Made by a program: the position numbers and the translations under genes. From JABCPE02 sp963516675 (lineage in GTDB: Bacteria > Bacteroidota > Bacteroidia > Flavobacteriales > Weeksellaceae), in assembly GCA_963516675.1 (NCBI GenBank), contig CAUQBH010000006.1, positions 1-64,000 of the forward strand: DNA of 64,000 nucleotides, read 5' to 3'. This document shows positions 18,096-26,744 of the stretch, in pieces (position 1 is the first letter of the stretch; each line of letters opens with the position of its first letter). Below the pieces are notes generated by a model. That model saw only the letters and a list, made by a program, of their open reading frames with translations, did not search any database and was not told the DNA's origin.

Positions 18096-19394
18096 ATGAA
18101 TTCTCAGGAAGGAAGTAAATATATAGCGCAGCATTTACCTGTTTTTCTAAACATGGTAGATAGAAAAATCCTCATCGTCGGCGGTGGGGAATTGGCGTTT
18201 GAGCAGGTGCTTTACATCCTTGAAAATGCTCCCAATTCTGAAATTCTGGTGGTTGGGGAACAGATAGATGACAGGATAGAGGAACTTAGAGAGGTCTGTG
18301 CTAATCTGTCTATTGCCCAAAAAACTTTTGAAAAAACGGATTTAGAAAATCAAGAATTGGTTTTCATAACTTTGAAAGATGCTCTACAGACCAAACAAAT
18401 CGTAAAAGAAGCCAAAGATAGAGGAATCCTTACAAATGCGCCTCTTTATCCAGAATATAACGATTTTTATGTTCAGGTAGATGATGTTCAGCCGACCGAT
18501 ATTCAGGGTTATACAGGGAGTCATTGGAAAAAGATTGCATTTACAAGTATTGCGGCTTTTTTTATTCTGATACTTGGGAATATTTTAAATCTATTTATTT
18601 CTTACGATGAGTTTTCAACAGGGATAAAATGGCTTGTAGGAGAAATAGATGGGCTGTTTTATTGGATGATTCTCATAGGTTTTGTGGCTCAGCTTATAGA
18701 TGGGCTTCTGGGGATGGGCTATGGGCTTACTTCTACGGCGGCTTTGCTCAGTGCGGGCGTTCCGCTTCCTGCCATTAGTGGTAGTATCCATACGGCAGAG
18801 ATGTTTTCTAGTGGGGCATCTGGGCTAAGTCATTATAAATTTGGAAATGTGAATAAAAAACTCCTTAAATTCCTAATTATCCCAGGGGTGATAGGCGCAG
18901 TTTCAGGTGCGGTTTTATTGTCCATGTTTAGTCTGGAATACACCCATATCATCAAACCAATACTTGCATTTTACACTTTTTTACTTGGAGTGAGAATTTT
19001 AGTAAGGGTTTTCGGAAAGAAAAAAGAAACAAAAAAACTGAAAAATGTAGGCTGGCTGGCTTTCTTTGGTGGTTTTTTGGACTCTTTTGCAGGTGGAGGC
19101 TGGGGGCCTTTGGTGACAACTACACTGATTTCAAAAGGAAAAACGCCGAGATTTGTGATCGGAACAGTCAGTTTATCAGAGTTTTTTATTACTTTTGCTA
19201 GTGCGCTTACATTTTTTGCTTTTTTAGGGCTGAGTCATTGGCAGGTTATTTTGGGGCTGGTTCTTGGTGGAATGCTGGCGGCGCCTTTAGCAGCAAAACT
19301 GGCAGGAAAACTCCCTACAAAAGCCATGTTTATAGGAGTGGGAGTGCTGGTCATTTTGTGGTCACTTAATATATTAGTTAAATCATTTATATAA
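18096..19394 (+). CDS. TauE/SafE (TSUP) sulfite exporter-like permease with N-terminal siroheme-synthase-like Rossmann domain
   Basis: 432 aa. Residues ~15-130 resemble the NAD-binding domain of precorrin-2 dehydrogenase (CysG-N/Met8): ILIVGGGELAFEQ Rossmann motif, then a strand/helix pattern ending NAPLYPEYNDFYV. Residues ~145-432 are a TSUP permease with about eight membrane helices and the duplicated GxGGGxxxxP-like motif (FAGGGWGPLVTT). The fusion suggests coupling of sulfite/sulfonate export to siroheme or sulfur status; catalytic competence of the Rossmann part is doubtful. The assignment to sulfite is by family, not shown here. Confidence 0.85.
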   Translation: MNSQEGSKYIAQHLPVFLNMVDRKILIVGGGELAFEQVLYILENAPNSEILVVGEQIDDRIEELREVCANLSIAQKTFEKTDLENQELVFITLKDALQTKQIVKEAKDRGILTNAPLYPEYNDFYVQVDDVQPTDIQGYTGSHWKKIAFTSIAAFFILILGNILNLFISYDEFSTGIKWLVGEIDGLFYWMILIGFVAQLIDGLLGMGYGLTSTAALLSAGVPLPAISGSIHTAEMFSSGASGLSHYKFGNVNKKLLKFLIIPGVIGAVSGAVLLSMFSLEYTHIIKPILAFYTFLLGVRILVRVFGKKKETKKLKNVGWLAFFGGFLDSFAGGGWGPLVTTTLISKGKTPRFVIGTVSLSEFFITFASALTFFAFLGLSHWQVILGLVLGGMLAAPLAAKLAGKLPTKAMFIGVGVLVILWSLNILVKSFI

Positions 19395-19407
19395 AAAATT
19401 ATAATTT

Positions 19408-21165
19408 ATGAAAAGAAGCTTTATTTTATTAGCAGCGCATTTATTTGTATGCTCATACGCACAACAGATACAAGATACGATAAAGGTAAAAATCCCATAT
19501 ATAGGTCAAAATGGAGGTGCATACTCTTTGGGGTGGAGCCTAGATGAGTCGAAAGAGAATATTTATTTGTATACATTTAGTCATGTTAATGGTTATCAAG
19601 TGATTTCTTCCGAAGAAGAAATAAAAGAAGGGCAAAAGAAATATGAGGATAAGTCTTGGTGGGGTAAATTTTTAGAGAATGCGACGAGAGGGAATAATTA
19701 TAAATTCGCAATTAACCCAATAGTAGCAGAAACAAAGATTAATATTTCTGATAAAAAGAGGCGTCATGAGATACAGATGTTTCATAATATAGACAATGTT
19801 CCTGAAGGGAAAAATGTTTATTTTATTGGGGGAAGTTCAGGGATGGTAGATTTAGGAGGGTCATCATTCCGAGCAGGAAGTATGATAAAAGACCACCAAA
19901 AAGATATCAATAAAGCTCTTCGCTATACTCCTAAAATTCCTAATGAAGTTCTTAATTTCCTAGTAGTGCAGTATAGAGGAGATGGAATATTAGGGCTTAA
20001 AAACCTTAGACCTTTTGTAGAGCGTAGAAAAGCAGAGTTTTTATATGATACTACTAAAGGGTTTCATACCAAGACCGAAAAAATTGTAGAAATAGATCTT
20101 CAGGATTATATAGATTTTAAAGAATATTCTTATGTAGAAGACTCTTATAACATAAATAAAGAGTCGGTAGTAGCATGGTTCGTTAATAAAAAAGGTGAAT
20201 ATCTTTATCTTTTCTACAATGGAAAAACGAAAGAAAAACCAGAGTTGAGAAAATATGATTTTGAAAACAAAAGAGAGATAAAGGTAAAAAACCAAGTAAT
20301 CTATAATGAAGACTACAAGGCATATGGTTTCCTATCTGTGTTTGGATATGATAAAAAACAAGATAAGGATAAAAAACAATACGCTAAAGAGGAGTTTGAT
20401 ATCGTAATTACAGATTTACAGGGTAAGGAGATCAGTAGAAAAACTATAAAATGGGGGAACGGCGAGACTTATAAAGATATTCTGACTCCTATGAAGGTTT
20501 TCTATAAAGATGGAAAACTGAAGATAATGAATAACCATATCCAAACTTTCTTTAAGAGATATTATGAGTTCTTGGAGTATGATATGAACACGGGAGAGAT
20601 AAAGAGCTATGGTTTACAGGATAAAGATGAATTAACACAGGATAAAGCTCACTCATTTGTTAAAAACTATTTATACGAAACATCTGCGGATTATAAAATT
20701 GGGAAGAATAAAGTTTTTATAAAAACTGAGCAAGAATCTTCAGATTCTAAAGCTGTGAATTCGCCTAAAATAGATGTAGGGTTCAATGTGCTGGTGGTTG
20801 ATGAAAATTATAAACCATTAGGATATAGTATTTTTAGAGATGTTTTACCACAAATAAACGGAAAGGAAAAAATATCGTATCAGTTGGTTTTAGATAAAGA
20901 AAAAGAACTAGTAGTTTTGGCTAACCAAGGTTCTTCATATTATTTGATAAAAGTAGATGAATCAGGGAAAGTATCTGCACAGAGAATAAAAACTTCTTTT
21001 GAAACTACCTCAGAAAATAAGGTGTATTTTGGGTATTCTGATTTAAATCCAGCCCTTGTAGATGTGGAGCGTAGAAAAATATATATTATAAATCAATACT
21101 ATAGCCAGCCAGGTTATCAAGAAAGGATTTTGAAGGAAGTGGGAATCAGTGTAATAGGATTTTAA
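19408..21165 (+). CDS. Secreted protein of unknown function
   Basis: 585 aa with a signal peptide (about 1-18, ending SYAQ). The chain is beta-rich and Lys/Tyr-rich, with repeated strand-turn-strand segments of the type YLYLFYNGKT and ELVVLANQGSSYYLIKVDESGK that suggest a propeller-like fold. I do not recognise a family. It sits between the TSUP gene (13 nt gap) and the mevalonate kinase-like gene (3 nt gap), so it is probably co-transcribed with both, though no functional tie is evident. Confidence 0.7.
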   Translation: MKRSFILLAAHLFVCSYAQQIQDTIKVKIPYIGQNGGAYSLGWSLDESKENIYLYTFSHVNGYQVISSEEEIKEGQKKYEDKSWWGKFLENATRGNNYKFAINPIVAETKINISDKKRRHEIQMFHNIDNVPEGKNVYFIGGSSGMVDLGGSSFRAGSMIKDHQKDINKALRYTPKIPNEVLNFLVVQYRGDGILGLKNLRPFVERRKAEFLYDTTKGFHTKTEKIVEIDLQDYIDFKEYSYVEDSYNINKESVVAWFVNKKGEYLYLFYNGKTKEKPELRKYDFENKREIKVKNQVIYNEDYKAYGFLSVFGYDKKQDKDKKQYAKEEFDIVITDLQGKEISRKTIKWGNGETYKDILTPMKVFYKDGKLKIMNNHIQTFFKRYYEFLEYDMNTGEIKSYGLQDKDELTQDKAHSFVKNYLYETSADYKIGKNKVFIKTEQESSDSKAVNSPKIDVGFNVLVVDENYKPLGYSIFRDVLPQINGKEKISYQLVLDKEKELVVLANQGSSYYLIKVDESGKVSAQRIKTSFETTSENKVYFGYSDLNPALVDVERRKIYIINQYYSQPGYQERILKEVGISVIGF

Positions 21166-21168
21166 GTT

Positions 21169-22095
21169 ATGAGAGTACCTCTTTTTTATGCTAAAATTCT
21201 TCTTTTTGGGGAGTATGGAATTATCGAAAATTCTCAGGGATTGACCCTGCCGTACAGCTTTTATAAAGGTTGTTTCAAGTTTTCTACTCTCGAATCAGAG
21301 TTTGAAAAAAAATCCAATGAATCTTTGAAAAAATATTGGGAATATTTAGCAGAATTAGAACTTCCAGAGCAGTTCAGATTAGATTTACCAGCTTTAAAGA
21401 AAGATATTGAAAACGGATTGTTTTTCGATTCTAATATTCCGCAGGGATATGGCGTGGGGAGTTCTGGGGCCTTGGTAGCGGCTATTTTTGACCGATATTC
21501 CGTAGTTCAGCATAAACCCGAAGAAATCGGGAAAAATGAATTGAAGGAACTGAAAAAAGTTTTCGGAGAGCTGGAAAGTTTCTTTCATGGCAAAAGTTCT
21601 GGGATAGACCCGCTAATCTGCTATATGAACCTGCCTATTTTGATAGAAAATAAAGAAAATGTAGGCAGAGTGGAAATTCCAGAAGAAAACGAAGGGAAAG
21701 GTGCGATTTTCCTTATTGATTCTGGCGTAGTGGGAGAAACAGGGCCTATGGTTCAGATTTTCTTTGAAAAATTAAAAAACGAAGGATTTAGAAAAACCCT
21801 GAAAGAGGAGTTTATCAAGTATAATAATGCCTGCATTCAGTCCTTTTTGAACAAGGAAATGACGCCATTTTTTAAGAACATGAAAGCCCTTTCCAAATGG
21901 GCGTATGAGCATTTCCGGCCGATGATTCCAGATAGCGTTTTCAACGCATGGAAAAAGGGTCTGGATACCAATGCTTACTATCTCAAACTCTGTGGTAGTG
22001 GGGGCGGAGGCTATATTTTAGGCTTTACTAAGGATTACGAAAAAGCTGAAAAAATGCTGAAAGGCTTTCATAAAGAGGTGATTTACAGATTTTAA
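21169..22095 (+). CDS. GHMP kinase, mevalonate kinase-like
   Basis: 308 aa. The N-terminus (YAKILLFGEYGII) and the ATP-binding GHMP motif IPQGYGVGSSGALVA (about residues 94-108) are characteristic of mevalonate kinase; the C-terminal motif CGSGGGGYILGF matches GHMP motif 3. It would phosphorylate mevalonate in isoprenoid synthesis. HMG-CoA synthase (28047) elsewhere in this window and the prenyltransferase directly downstream support the pathway assignment. Diphosphomevalonate decarboxylase, often nearby in this class, is not in the window. Confidence 0.85.
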   Translation: MRVPLFYAKILLFGEYGIIENSQGLTLPYSFYKGCFKFSTLESEFEKKSNESLKKYWEYLAELELPEQFRLDLPALKKDIENGLFFDSNIPQGYGVGSSGALVAAIFDRYSVVQHKPEEIGKNELKELKKVFGELESFFHGKSSGIDPLICYMNLPILIENKENVGRVEIPEENEGKGAIFLIDSGVVGETGPMVQIFFEKLKNEGFRKTLKEEFIKYNNACIQSFLNKEMTPFFKNMKALSKWAYEHFRPMIPDSVFNAWKKGLDTNAYYLKLCGSGGGGYILGFTKDYEKAEKMLKGFHKEVIYRF

Positions 22096-22106
22096 ACAAT
22101 TTCTGA

Positions 22107-22973
22107 ATGAAAAACCTTTTTCTTCATAGGGCGATGCAGTTTGTCAGTCTGCTTTTGGGAGTGAGGATTTTTAGGCTGGTTTTTCTTACTTTTTCGCTTT
22201 ATGTTTTTACTTTTTTTATAATTAAAACCGTTGATTTTACAGATGTTAAAATTCATGGAATTATCTTTTGTTCCCTGATGAGCATCGCAGCTGGCGGACT
22301 GATAAATCAGTTTTATGATGAGGAGAAGGATAAAATCATCAAACCCTTTCGTGCTAGGTTGCAGGCTTTTTTGAAGAAAAAATATTTCCTTTATTTTTAT
22401 CTTATTTTGAATATTTTATCGCTGGGAATTTCATTGAATCTTTCTTGGCGAATATTTTTGTATTTTATTGTTTATCAGTTTTTTATTTGGTTTTACAGCC
22501 ATAAGCTGAGCAAGATTTTACTGATAAATAATTTCACCTATGTGCTGCTCTCTGTTTATCCGTTTTTTGGGATATTGGTTTATTATCAGTACTTTACGAT
22601 AGGAATTTTTCTTTTGTCGGCGTTTTTGTTCTTGCTCCTGCTGAGTATGGATATTATAAAGGATTTGCTTAGTCGGGAAGCCGATGAGACTCTTGGTTAT
22701 CAGACTTTTCCGATAGTTTATGGCGTTGGAAAAACATCTAAACTTGTGCAGGTGCTACTTTTATCGGCAGGTTTTCTTGCATTGTTTATATTGACAAATC
22801 AGGATTTGGGTCTGCATTCGTATTATTTTGGCGCTACGATTGTTTTCCTCGCTTTTGTTTTACTTTTATTAAGAAACCAAAGTAAGAAAAACTATTTTGT
22901 AGTATCCATTTTACTGAAAATCTGGATTTTTGTAGGAGTTATTTCTATGCTGGTAAGCGGAATTTTTGTTTAA
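22107..22973 (+). CDS. UbiA-family prenyltransferase, geranylgeranylglycerol-phosphate geranylgeranyltransferase-like
   Basis: 288 aa with about eight membrane helices. The two Asp-rich prenyl-diphosphate/Mg motifs of UbiA enzymes are visible: NQFYDEEKD (67-75) and MDIIKDLLSREADE in the second half. In Flavobacteriia such proteins are annotated as GGGP-synthase-like enzymes, but the acceptor cannot be told from sequence (MenA-like or pigment synthesis are alternatives). It follows the mevalonate kinase-like gene by 11 nt. Its stop overlaps the stop of the opposing lipoprotein gene within the tetranucleotide TTAA at 22970-22973. Confidence 0.8.
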   Translation: MKNLFLHRAMQFVSLLLGVRIFRLVFLTFSLYVFTFFIIKTVDFTDVKIHGIIFCSLMSIAAGGLINQFYDEEKDKIIKPFRARLQAFLKKKYFLYFYLILNILSLGISLNLSWRIFLYFIVYQFFIWFYSHKLSKILLINNFTYVLLSVYPFFGILVYYQYFTIGIFLLSAFLFLLLLSMDIIKDLLSREADETLGYQTFPIVYGVGKTSKLVQVLLLSAGFLALFILTNQDLGLHSYYFGATIVFLAFVLLLLRNQSKKNYFVVSILLKIWIFVGVISMLVSGIFV

Positions 22974-23536
22974 AACATTTTGAGTTTTCGTAGATTTTTT
23001 ATCAAATCTTTGATCGCTCCTTTTGTTCCTACTTTTATAGAGTTTTCGGCTTTTCCTATGAGTCTGGCGTTGCCTTTGTAGGTGTCGTATTGGTTCTCCA
23101 TTATCAGGTTTCCGTCGCTGTCATAGAGTTTTAGGCTTACCAATACTTGATTAGAAAACACATATTTACCGATACCTACTTTGAAGTATTTGACTTTTGG
23201 GACGATAATAGCTTCAGCATTATTATTCTTTCCGACTTCTTTAATGTATTCAGTATCAACATTATCGTAGTCCATAGAACTATCCATTTGAACAGTTTTT
23301 ATGTTACCGCTATAAAGGCTCATTTGGTCAGTTACAGCACTAAAAAATGCTTGATTAGTTGGAGGTTTTATTTCTTCTATTTCAGGGAAAACAGCGGGCT
23401 GGAAGTAGATTATTTTTTTTACTTTACCTAATTTATAATCAGGTTTGTAGCCTAATAATTTACTCCCAAAACTAGAACAGCCAGCCAAAACAAGCCCAGC
23501 TGCGATGCCCAATAGTATAAATTTTTTCCGATTCAT
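22970..23536 (-). CDS. Lipoprotein of unknown function
   Basis: 188 aa from ATG 23536. A lipobox (VLAGC, Cys at about 20) follows a typical hydrophobic signal. The body has a KIIYFQPAVFPEI start and a central region (NAEAIIVPKVKYFKV, VLVSLKLYDSDGNLI) reminiscent of small lipoproteins that form mixed alpha/beta domains; I do not recognise the family. The frame can be extended to a GTG at 23545, but that codon overlaps the -7 box TATCTTTG at 23545-23552, so ATG 23536 is preferred. Confidence 0.75.
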   Translation of the reverse strand: MNRKKFILLGIAAGLVLAGCSSFGSKLLGYKPDYKLGKVKKIIYFQPAVFPEIEEIKPPTNQAFFSAVTDQMSLYSGNIKTVQMDSSMDYDNVDTEYIKEVGKNNNAEAIIVPKVKYFKVGIGKYVFSNQVLVSLKLYDSDGNLIMENQYDTYKGNARLIGKAENSIKVGTKGAIKDLIKNLRKLKMF

Positions 23537-23544
23537 ATTCCGCA

Positions 23545-23552
23545 CAAAGATA
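23545..23552 (-). promoter_or_regulatory. -7 box (TATCTTTG, minus strand) of the lipoprotein gene
   Basis: CAAAGATA on the plus strand. It ends 8 nt before the ATG at 23536, leaving a 5' UTR of only a few nucleotides. Confidence 0.5.
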
Positions 23553-23609
23553 ATTTAATTTATTTACTAAAAATTAGTATAAAAAATTTTTTATTCTAAA
23601 AATAATTTT

Positions 23610-23617
23610 TACATTTG
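23610..23617 (+). promoter_or_regulatory. -7 box (TACATTTG) of rpsO
   Basis: Exact TAnnTTTG match 37 bp upstream of the rpsO ATG. Confidence 0.6.
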
Positions 23618-23654
23618 CAGCCTCATACATAATAATCATTTAAATAATATTGGA

Positions 23655-23924
23655 ATGTATCTAACAAAAGAAGTAAAAGCAGAACTTTTCGCAAAACATG
23701 GAAAATCTGCACAGGACACAGGAAGTGCTGAAGGGCAAATCGCTCTTTTCACATTTAGAATTAATCATTTATCTCAACACTTGAAATCTAACCACAAAGA
23801 TTATGCTACTGAGAGATCACTAGTAAAATTGGTAGGTAAGAGAAAAAGACTTCTGGATTATCTTAAAAAGAAAGATATCAACAGATATAGAGCTATCATT
23901 GCAGAGCTTGGAATCAGAAAATAA
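23655..23924 (+). CDS. rpsO: 30S ribosomal protein S15
   Basis: 89 aa, the exact usual length. Conserved segments include GSAEGQIALFTFRINHLSQHLKSNHKDYATERSLVKLVGKRKRLLDYL (in parts), with the H-x3-H rRNA-binding region. S15 binds 16S rRNA helices 20-22 and nucleates the central domain. It is followed by a terminator and then pnp, the same rpsO-pnp gene order as in many bacteria, but here the two have separate promoters. Confidence 0.97.
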   Translation: MYLTKEVKAELFAKHGKSAQDTGSAEGQIALFTFRINHLSQHLKSNHKDYATERSLVKLVGKRKRLLDYLKKKDINRYRAIIAELGIRK

Positions 23925-23940
23925 TAATTCAGATAACATA

Positions 23941-23976
23941 AAAAAGCAACTCAGTATTTTGGGTTGCTTTTTTTAA
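23941..23976 (+). terminator. Intrinsic terminator after rpsO
   Basis: AAAAAGCAAC (23941-23950) pairs with GTTGCTTTTT (23963-23972) across a 12-nt loop, with T continuing. Confidence 0.8.
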
Positions 23977-24014
23977 TTTTTTAATAAAATGGTAAATTTT
24001 CCCTCAAAAAAACT

Positions 24015-24022
24015 TACCTTTG
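24015..24022 (+). promoter_or_regulatory. -7 box (TACCTTTG) of pnp
   Basis: Exact consensus match. Transcription would begin near 24029, leaving an unusually long 5' leader of roughly 88 nt before the pnp ATG. Confidence 0.6.
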
Positions 24023-24053
24023 CATGCGAAAATTAATAGAGTATTAACAATAT

Positions 24054-24100
24054 GCCTGCCGAAAGAAGTGGCGCAGGTGTCCGAAAGTAGAAATTTCGGA
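24054..24100 (+). promoter_or_regulatory. Two-hairpin 5' leader of pnp, candidate autoregulatory element
   Basis: Hairpin 1 pairs CCTGC (24055-24059) with GCAGG (24073-24077). Hairpin 2 pairs TCCGAAA (24080-24086) with TTTCGGA (24094-24100), a perfect 7-bp stem. Both lie in the leader between the predicted start of transcription and the ATG at 24117, and no T-run follows, so they are not a terminator. In E. coli the pnp leader hairpin mediates RNase III/PNPase autoregulation; the same role here is inference. Confidence 0.45.
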
Positions 24101-24116
24101 GTAAAAATTAAAATTT

Positions 24117-26273
24117 ATGAGTAATAAACCTCAAGCAATTACAGAAACTATCGTGCTGAAAGACGGTAGAGAAGTTACCATAGAAACTGGTAAATTAGCA
24201 AAACAAGCTGATGGTGCAGTAGTGGTAAAAATGGGCGGAACTATGCTTTTAGCAACTGTGGTAGCCGCAAAAGATGCAAACCCAGGAGTAGATTTCCTGC
24301 CTTTGACAGTAGATTATAGAGAAAAATTTTCCGCAGCAGGGCGTGTTCCAGGGAACTTTTTTAGAAGAGAGTCTAAGCCTTCTGATGATGAAGTATTGAC
24401 AATGAGACTAGTGGACAGAGTGATGCGTCCGCTTTTCCCAGAGGATTTTCACGCAGAAGTACAGGTAATGATATCCTTAATTTCCTACGATGGAAAAGTG
24501 ATGCCAGATTCTTTGGCTGGGCTAGCAGCTTCAGCAGCGGTGGCTATTACAGATATACCTTTTAATGGACCTTTCTCAGAGGTTAGAGTGATTAAAAAAG
24601 ATGGTGTTCTGAGCATTAACCCAAGCTGGGAAACTCTACAAAGTGGAGTGGAACTGGACATTATGGTAGGGGCTTCTAAAGACTCAATCGTAATGGTAGA
24701 AGGAGAAATGGACGAAATTACTGAGCAGGAAATGATAGAAGCTATTTCTTTCGCTCATGAGGAAATTAAAATCCAGATAGAAGCTCAGGAGAGATTAGCG
24801 GCAAGAATAGAAAAAGCTCAAACGAAGAGAGAATACTGCCACGAAACTCATGATGAAGAACTGAGAAAGGAAATCTGGGATTATGCTTACCAAAGATACT
24901 ACGATATAGCAAAAGACCCATCTGCAAAGCACGAGAGAAGTGATAAATTCAGTGCGGTGGTAGATGAATTTTTAGAAAAATATACAGAAGAAGAATTGGA
25001 AGAAAAAGAGGTTTTAGCAAAAACTTATTTCCATGATGTGCAGAAAGAGGCAGTTCGCCAGTTGATTTTAAATGAAAATATCCGTCTAGATGGTAGAAAT
25101 AATCAGCAGATAAGACCTATCTGGTGTGAGGTAGATTACCTTCCAGCGGCTCACGGTTCTTCTATCTTTACAAGGGGAGAAACTCAGTCTTTGACTACGG
25201 TAACGCTTGGTTCTCTATTGGATGCGAACAGAATAGATTCTGTAATTTCTCAGCATGATGAGAGATTCTTCCTTCACTATAATTTCCCTCCGTTCTCTAC
25301 AGGGGAAGCTAGACCATTGAGAGGAACTTCTAGAAGAGAGATAGGACACGGAAACTTAGCTCAGAGAGCTTTAAAAGTGATGATTCCAGAGGAAACTCCA
25401 TATACTATCAGAGTGGTTTCAGATATTTTGGAGTCTAATGGTTCTTCTTCTATGGCAACGGTTTGTGCAGGGACAATGGCTCTTATGGATGCTGGTATTC
25501 AGATGAAAAAGCCTGTTTCAGGAATTGCAATGGGACTGATTACAGATAAAGAATCTGGAAAATGGACAGTGCTTTCTGATATTTTAGGAGATGAAGACCA
25601 CCTTGGAGATATGGACTTTAAGGTAACAGGAACTGCTGAGGGAATCACGGCTTGTCAGATGGATATCAAAATCCAAGGACTTACCATGGATATTATGGAA
25701 AAAGCCCTAATGCAGGCGAGAGACGGTAGAATGCATATTTTGGGCGAAATGCTGAAAACTATAGATAAGCCAAATGCAGATGTGAAACCTCATGCTCCAA
25801 AACTTGTGATGATGGAAATTCCGAAAGATTTCATCGGTGCAGTAATCGGGCCTGGTGGTAAGATTATCCAGCAAATGCAGAAAGATACAGATACTGTAAT
25901 CACGATAGAGGAAAAAGGAGAAATAGGACATATAGAGATTTCTGGAACGGACAGAGAAAAAATAAATGCAGCGGTGGCTCAGATTAACGAGATTACTTTC
26001 GTGCCTGTGATTGGCGAAGTTTATAAAGGTAAAGTCGTTAAAGTGATGGAGTTCGGAGCATTTATCCAATTGGCTAAAGGAACAGAAGGTCTTCTTCATA
26101 TCTCTGAAATAGCATGGGAAAGAACTGAAAAAGTACCATATAAAGAAGGTGATGAGGTGGAAGTGAAATTCATGGGCTATGATGACAGAAAGAAAATGAG
26201 ACTTTCTAGAAAAGTTCTTTTACCAAAACCTCCAAAACCAGAGAAAAAAGAGGATAAAACAAACGATAAGTAA
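24117..26273 (+). CDS. pnp: Polyribonucleotide nucleotidyltransferase (PNPase)
   Basis: 718 aa, typical family length. Phosphorolytic 3'-to-5' exoribonuclease of mRNA turnover. Domain order: two RNase PH cores (about 10-230 and 310-540) joined by an alpha-helical linker, a KH domain (about 555-615, with IPKDFIGAVIGPGGKIIQQM) and a C-terminal S1 domain (about 625-695, starting VYKGKVVKVMEFGAFI). The FFRRESKPS and HGSSIFTRGETQ segments are diagnostic. Upstream lies a structured leader. The small lipoprotein gene follows 21 nt later. Confidence 0.97.
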   Translation: MSNKPQAITETIVLKDGREVTIETGKLAKQADGAVVVKMGGTMLLATVVAAKDANPGVDFLPLTVDYREKFSAAGRVPGNFFRRESKPSDDEVLTMRLVDRVMRPLFPEDFHAEVQVMISLISYDGKVMPDSLAGLAASAAVAITDIPFNGPFSEVRVIKKDGVLSINPSWETLQSGVELDIMVGASKDSIVMVEGEMDEITEQEMIEAISFAHEEIKIQIEAQERLAARIEKAQTKREYCHETHDEELRKEIWDYAYQRYYDIAKDPSAKHERSDKFSAVVDEFLEKYTEEELEEKEVLAKTYFHDVQKEAVRQLILNENIRLDGRNNQQIRPIWCEVDYLPAAHGSSIFTRGETQSLTTVTLGSLLDANRIDSVISQHDERFFLHYNFPPFSTGEARPLRGTSRREIGHGNLAQRALKVMIPEETPYTIRVVSDILESNGSSSMATVCAGTMALMDAGIQMKKPVSGIAMGLITDKESGKWTVLSDILGDEDHLGDMDFKVTGTAEGITACQMDIKIQGLTMDIMEKALMQARDGRMHILGEMLKTIDKPNADVKPHAPKLVMMEIPKDFIGAVIGPGGKIIQQMQKDTDTVITIEEKGEIGHIEISGTDREKINAAVAQINEITFVPVIGEVYKGKVVKVMEFGAFIQLAKGTEGLLHISEIAWERTEKVPYKEGDEVEVKFMGYDDRKKMRLSRKVLLPKPPKPEKKEDKTNDK

Positions 26274-26294
26274 TAAAATAAAAATTATAATATT

Positions 26295-26687
26295 ATGAAG
26301 TATTTAAAATTAGGGCTAAGTGTACTTTCTTTAGCAGTATTGTTTTCTATGTCAGTTTCGTGTAGTAGAGATGGAGGTTCTGATGATGTTTTTCCTCCTT
26401 ATGTAGCGAATACTGTAGGGGATTATTCAGTGAAAATTACAGGTTCTACTGGTGTTCAAATTGAGTCTGTAATAGTTGGGATAGATGGAGCAACTCATGT
26501 ACTAGCACCTCAAAACAGAAGTGTATATACAAGTCCAACTTACAAAGGAAGTAATTTTGCTGCTTCTGTAACAGCTTCAGGAGTTAATCAGAATTCAACA
26601 TTGAAAGTTGAGATGATAAAAAATGGAAAGGTTGTTAAAACATCAACTGCTCAAGGTACAATTTTAGTATCTTCGATAGCAGATTAA
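26295..26687 (+). CDS. Small lipoprotein
   Basis: 130 aa. A signal peptide ends in a lipobox-like SMSVSC (Cys near 23), followed by a Ser/Asp/Gly linker and a ~90-residue beta-rich domain (KVEMIKNGKVVKTSTAQG). No cysteines occur after the lipobox. It resembles a small immunoglobulin-like surface domain but I cannot name a family. Position 21 nt after pnp suggests read-through from the pnp promoter; a strong terminator follows. Confidence 0.7.
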   Translation: MKYLKLGLSVLSLAVLFSMSVSCSRDGGSDDVFPPYVANTVGDYSVKITGSTGVQIESVIVGIDGATHVLAPQNRSVYTSPTYKGSNFAASVTASGVNQNSTLKVEMIKNGKVVKTSTAQGTILVSSIAD

Positions 26688-26696
26688 CAAAAATAA

Positions 26697-26726
26697 AAAA
26701 CTCTCACACTGATGAGAGTTTTTTAT
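26697..26726 (+). terminator. Intrinsic terminator after the small lipoprotein gene
   Basis: AACTCTCA (26699-26706) pairs with TGAGAGTT (26713-26720), followed by TTTTATT. Confidence 0.8.
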
Positions 26727-26733
26727 TAAATAA

Positions 26734-26741
26734 TACATTTG
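26734..26741 (+). promoter_or_regulatory. -7 box (TACATTTG) abutting the SUI1 start codon
   Basis: Exact consensus ending 3 nt before ATG 26745. If used, transcription would begin at or just inside the start codon region. The TTG start of the longer reading frame (26739) is the end of this box. Confidence 0.4.
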
Positions 26742-26744
26742 ATT

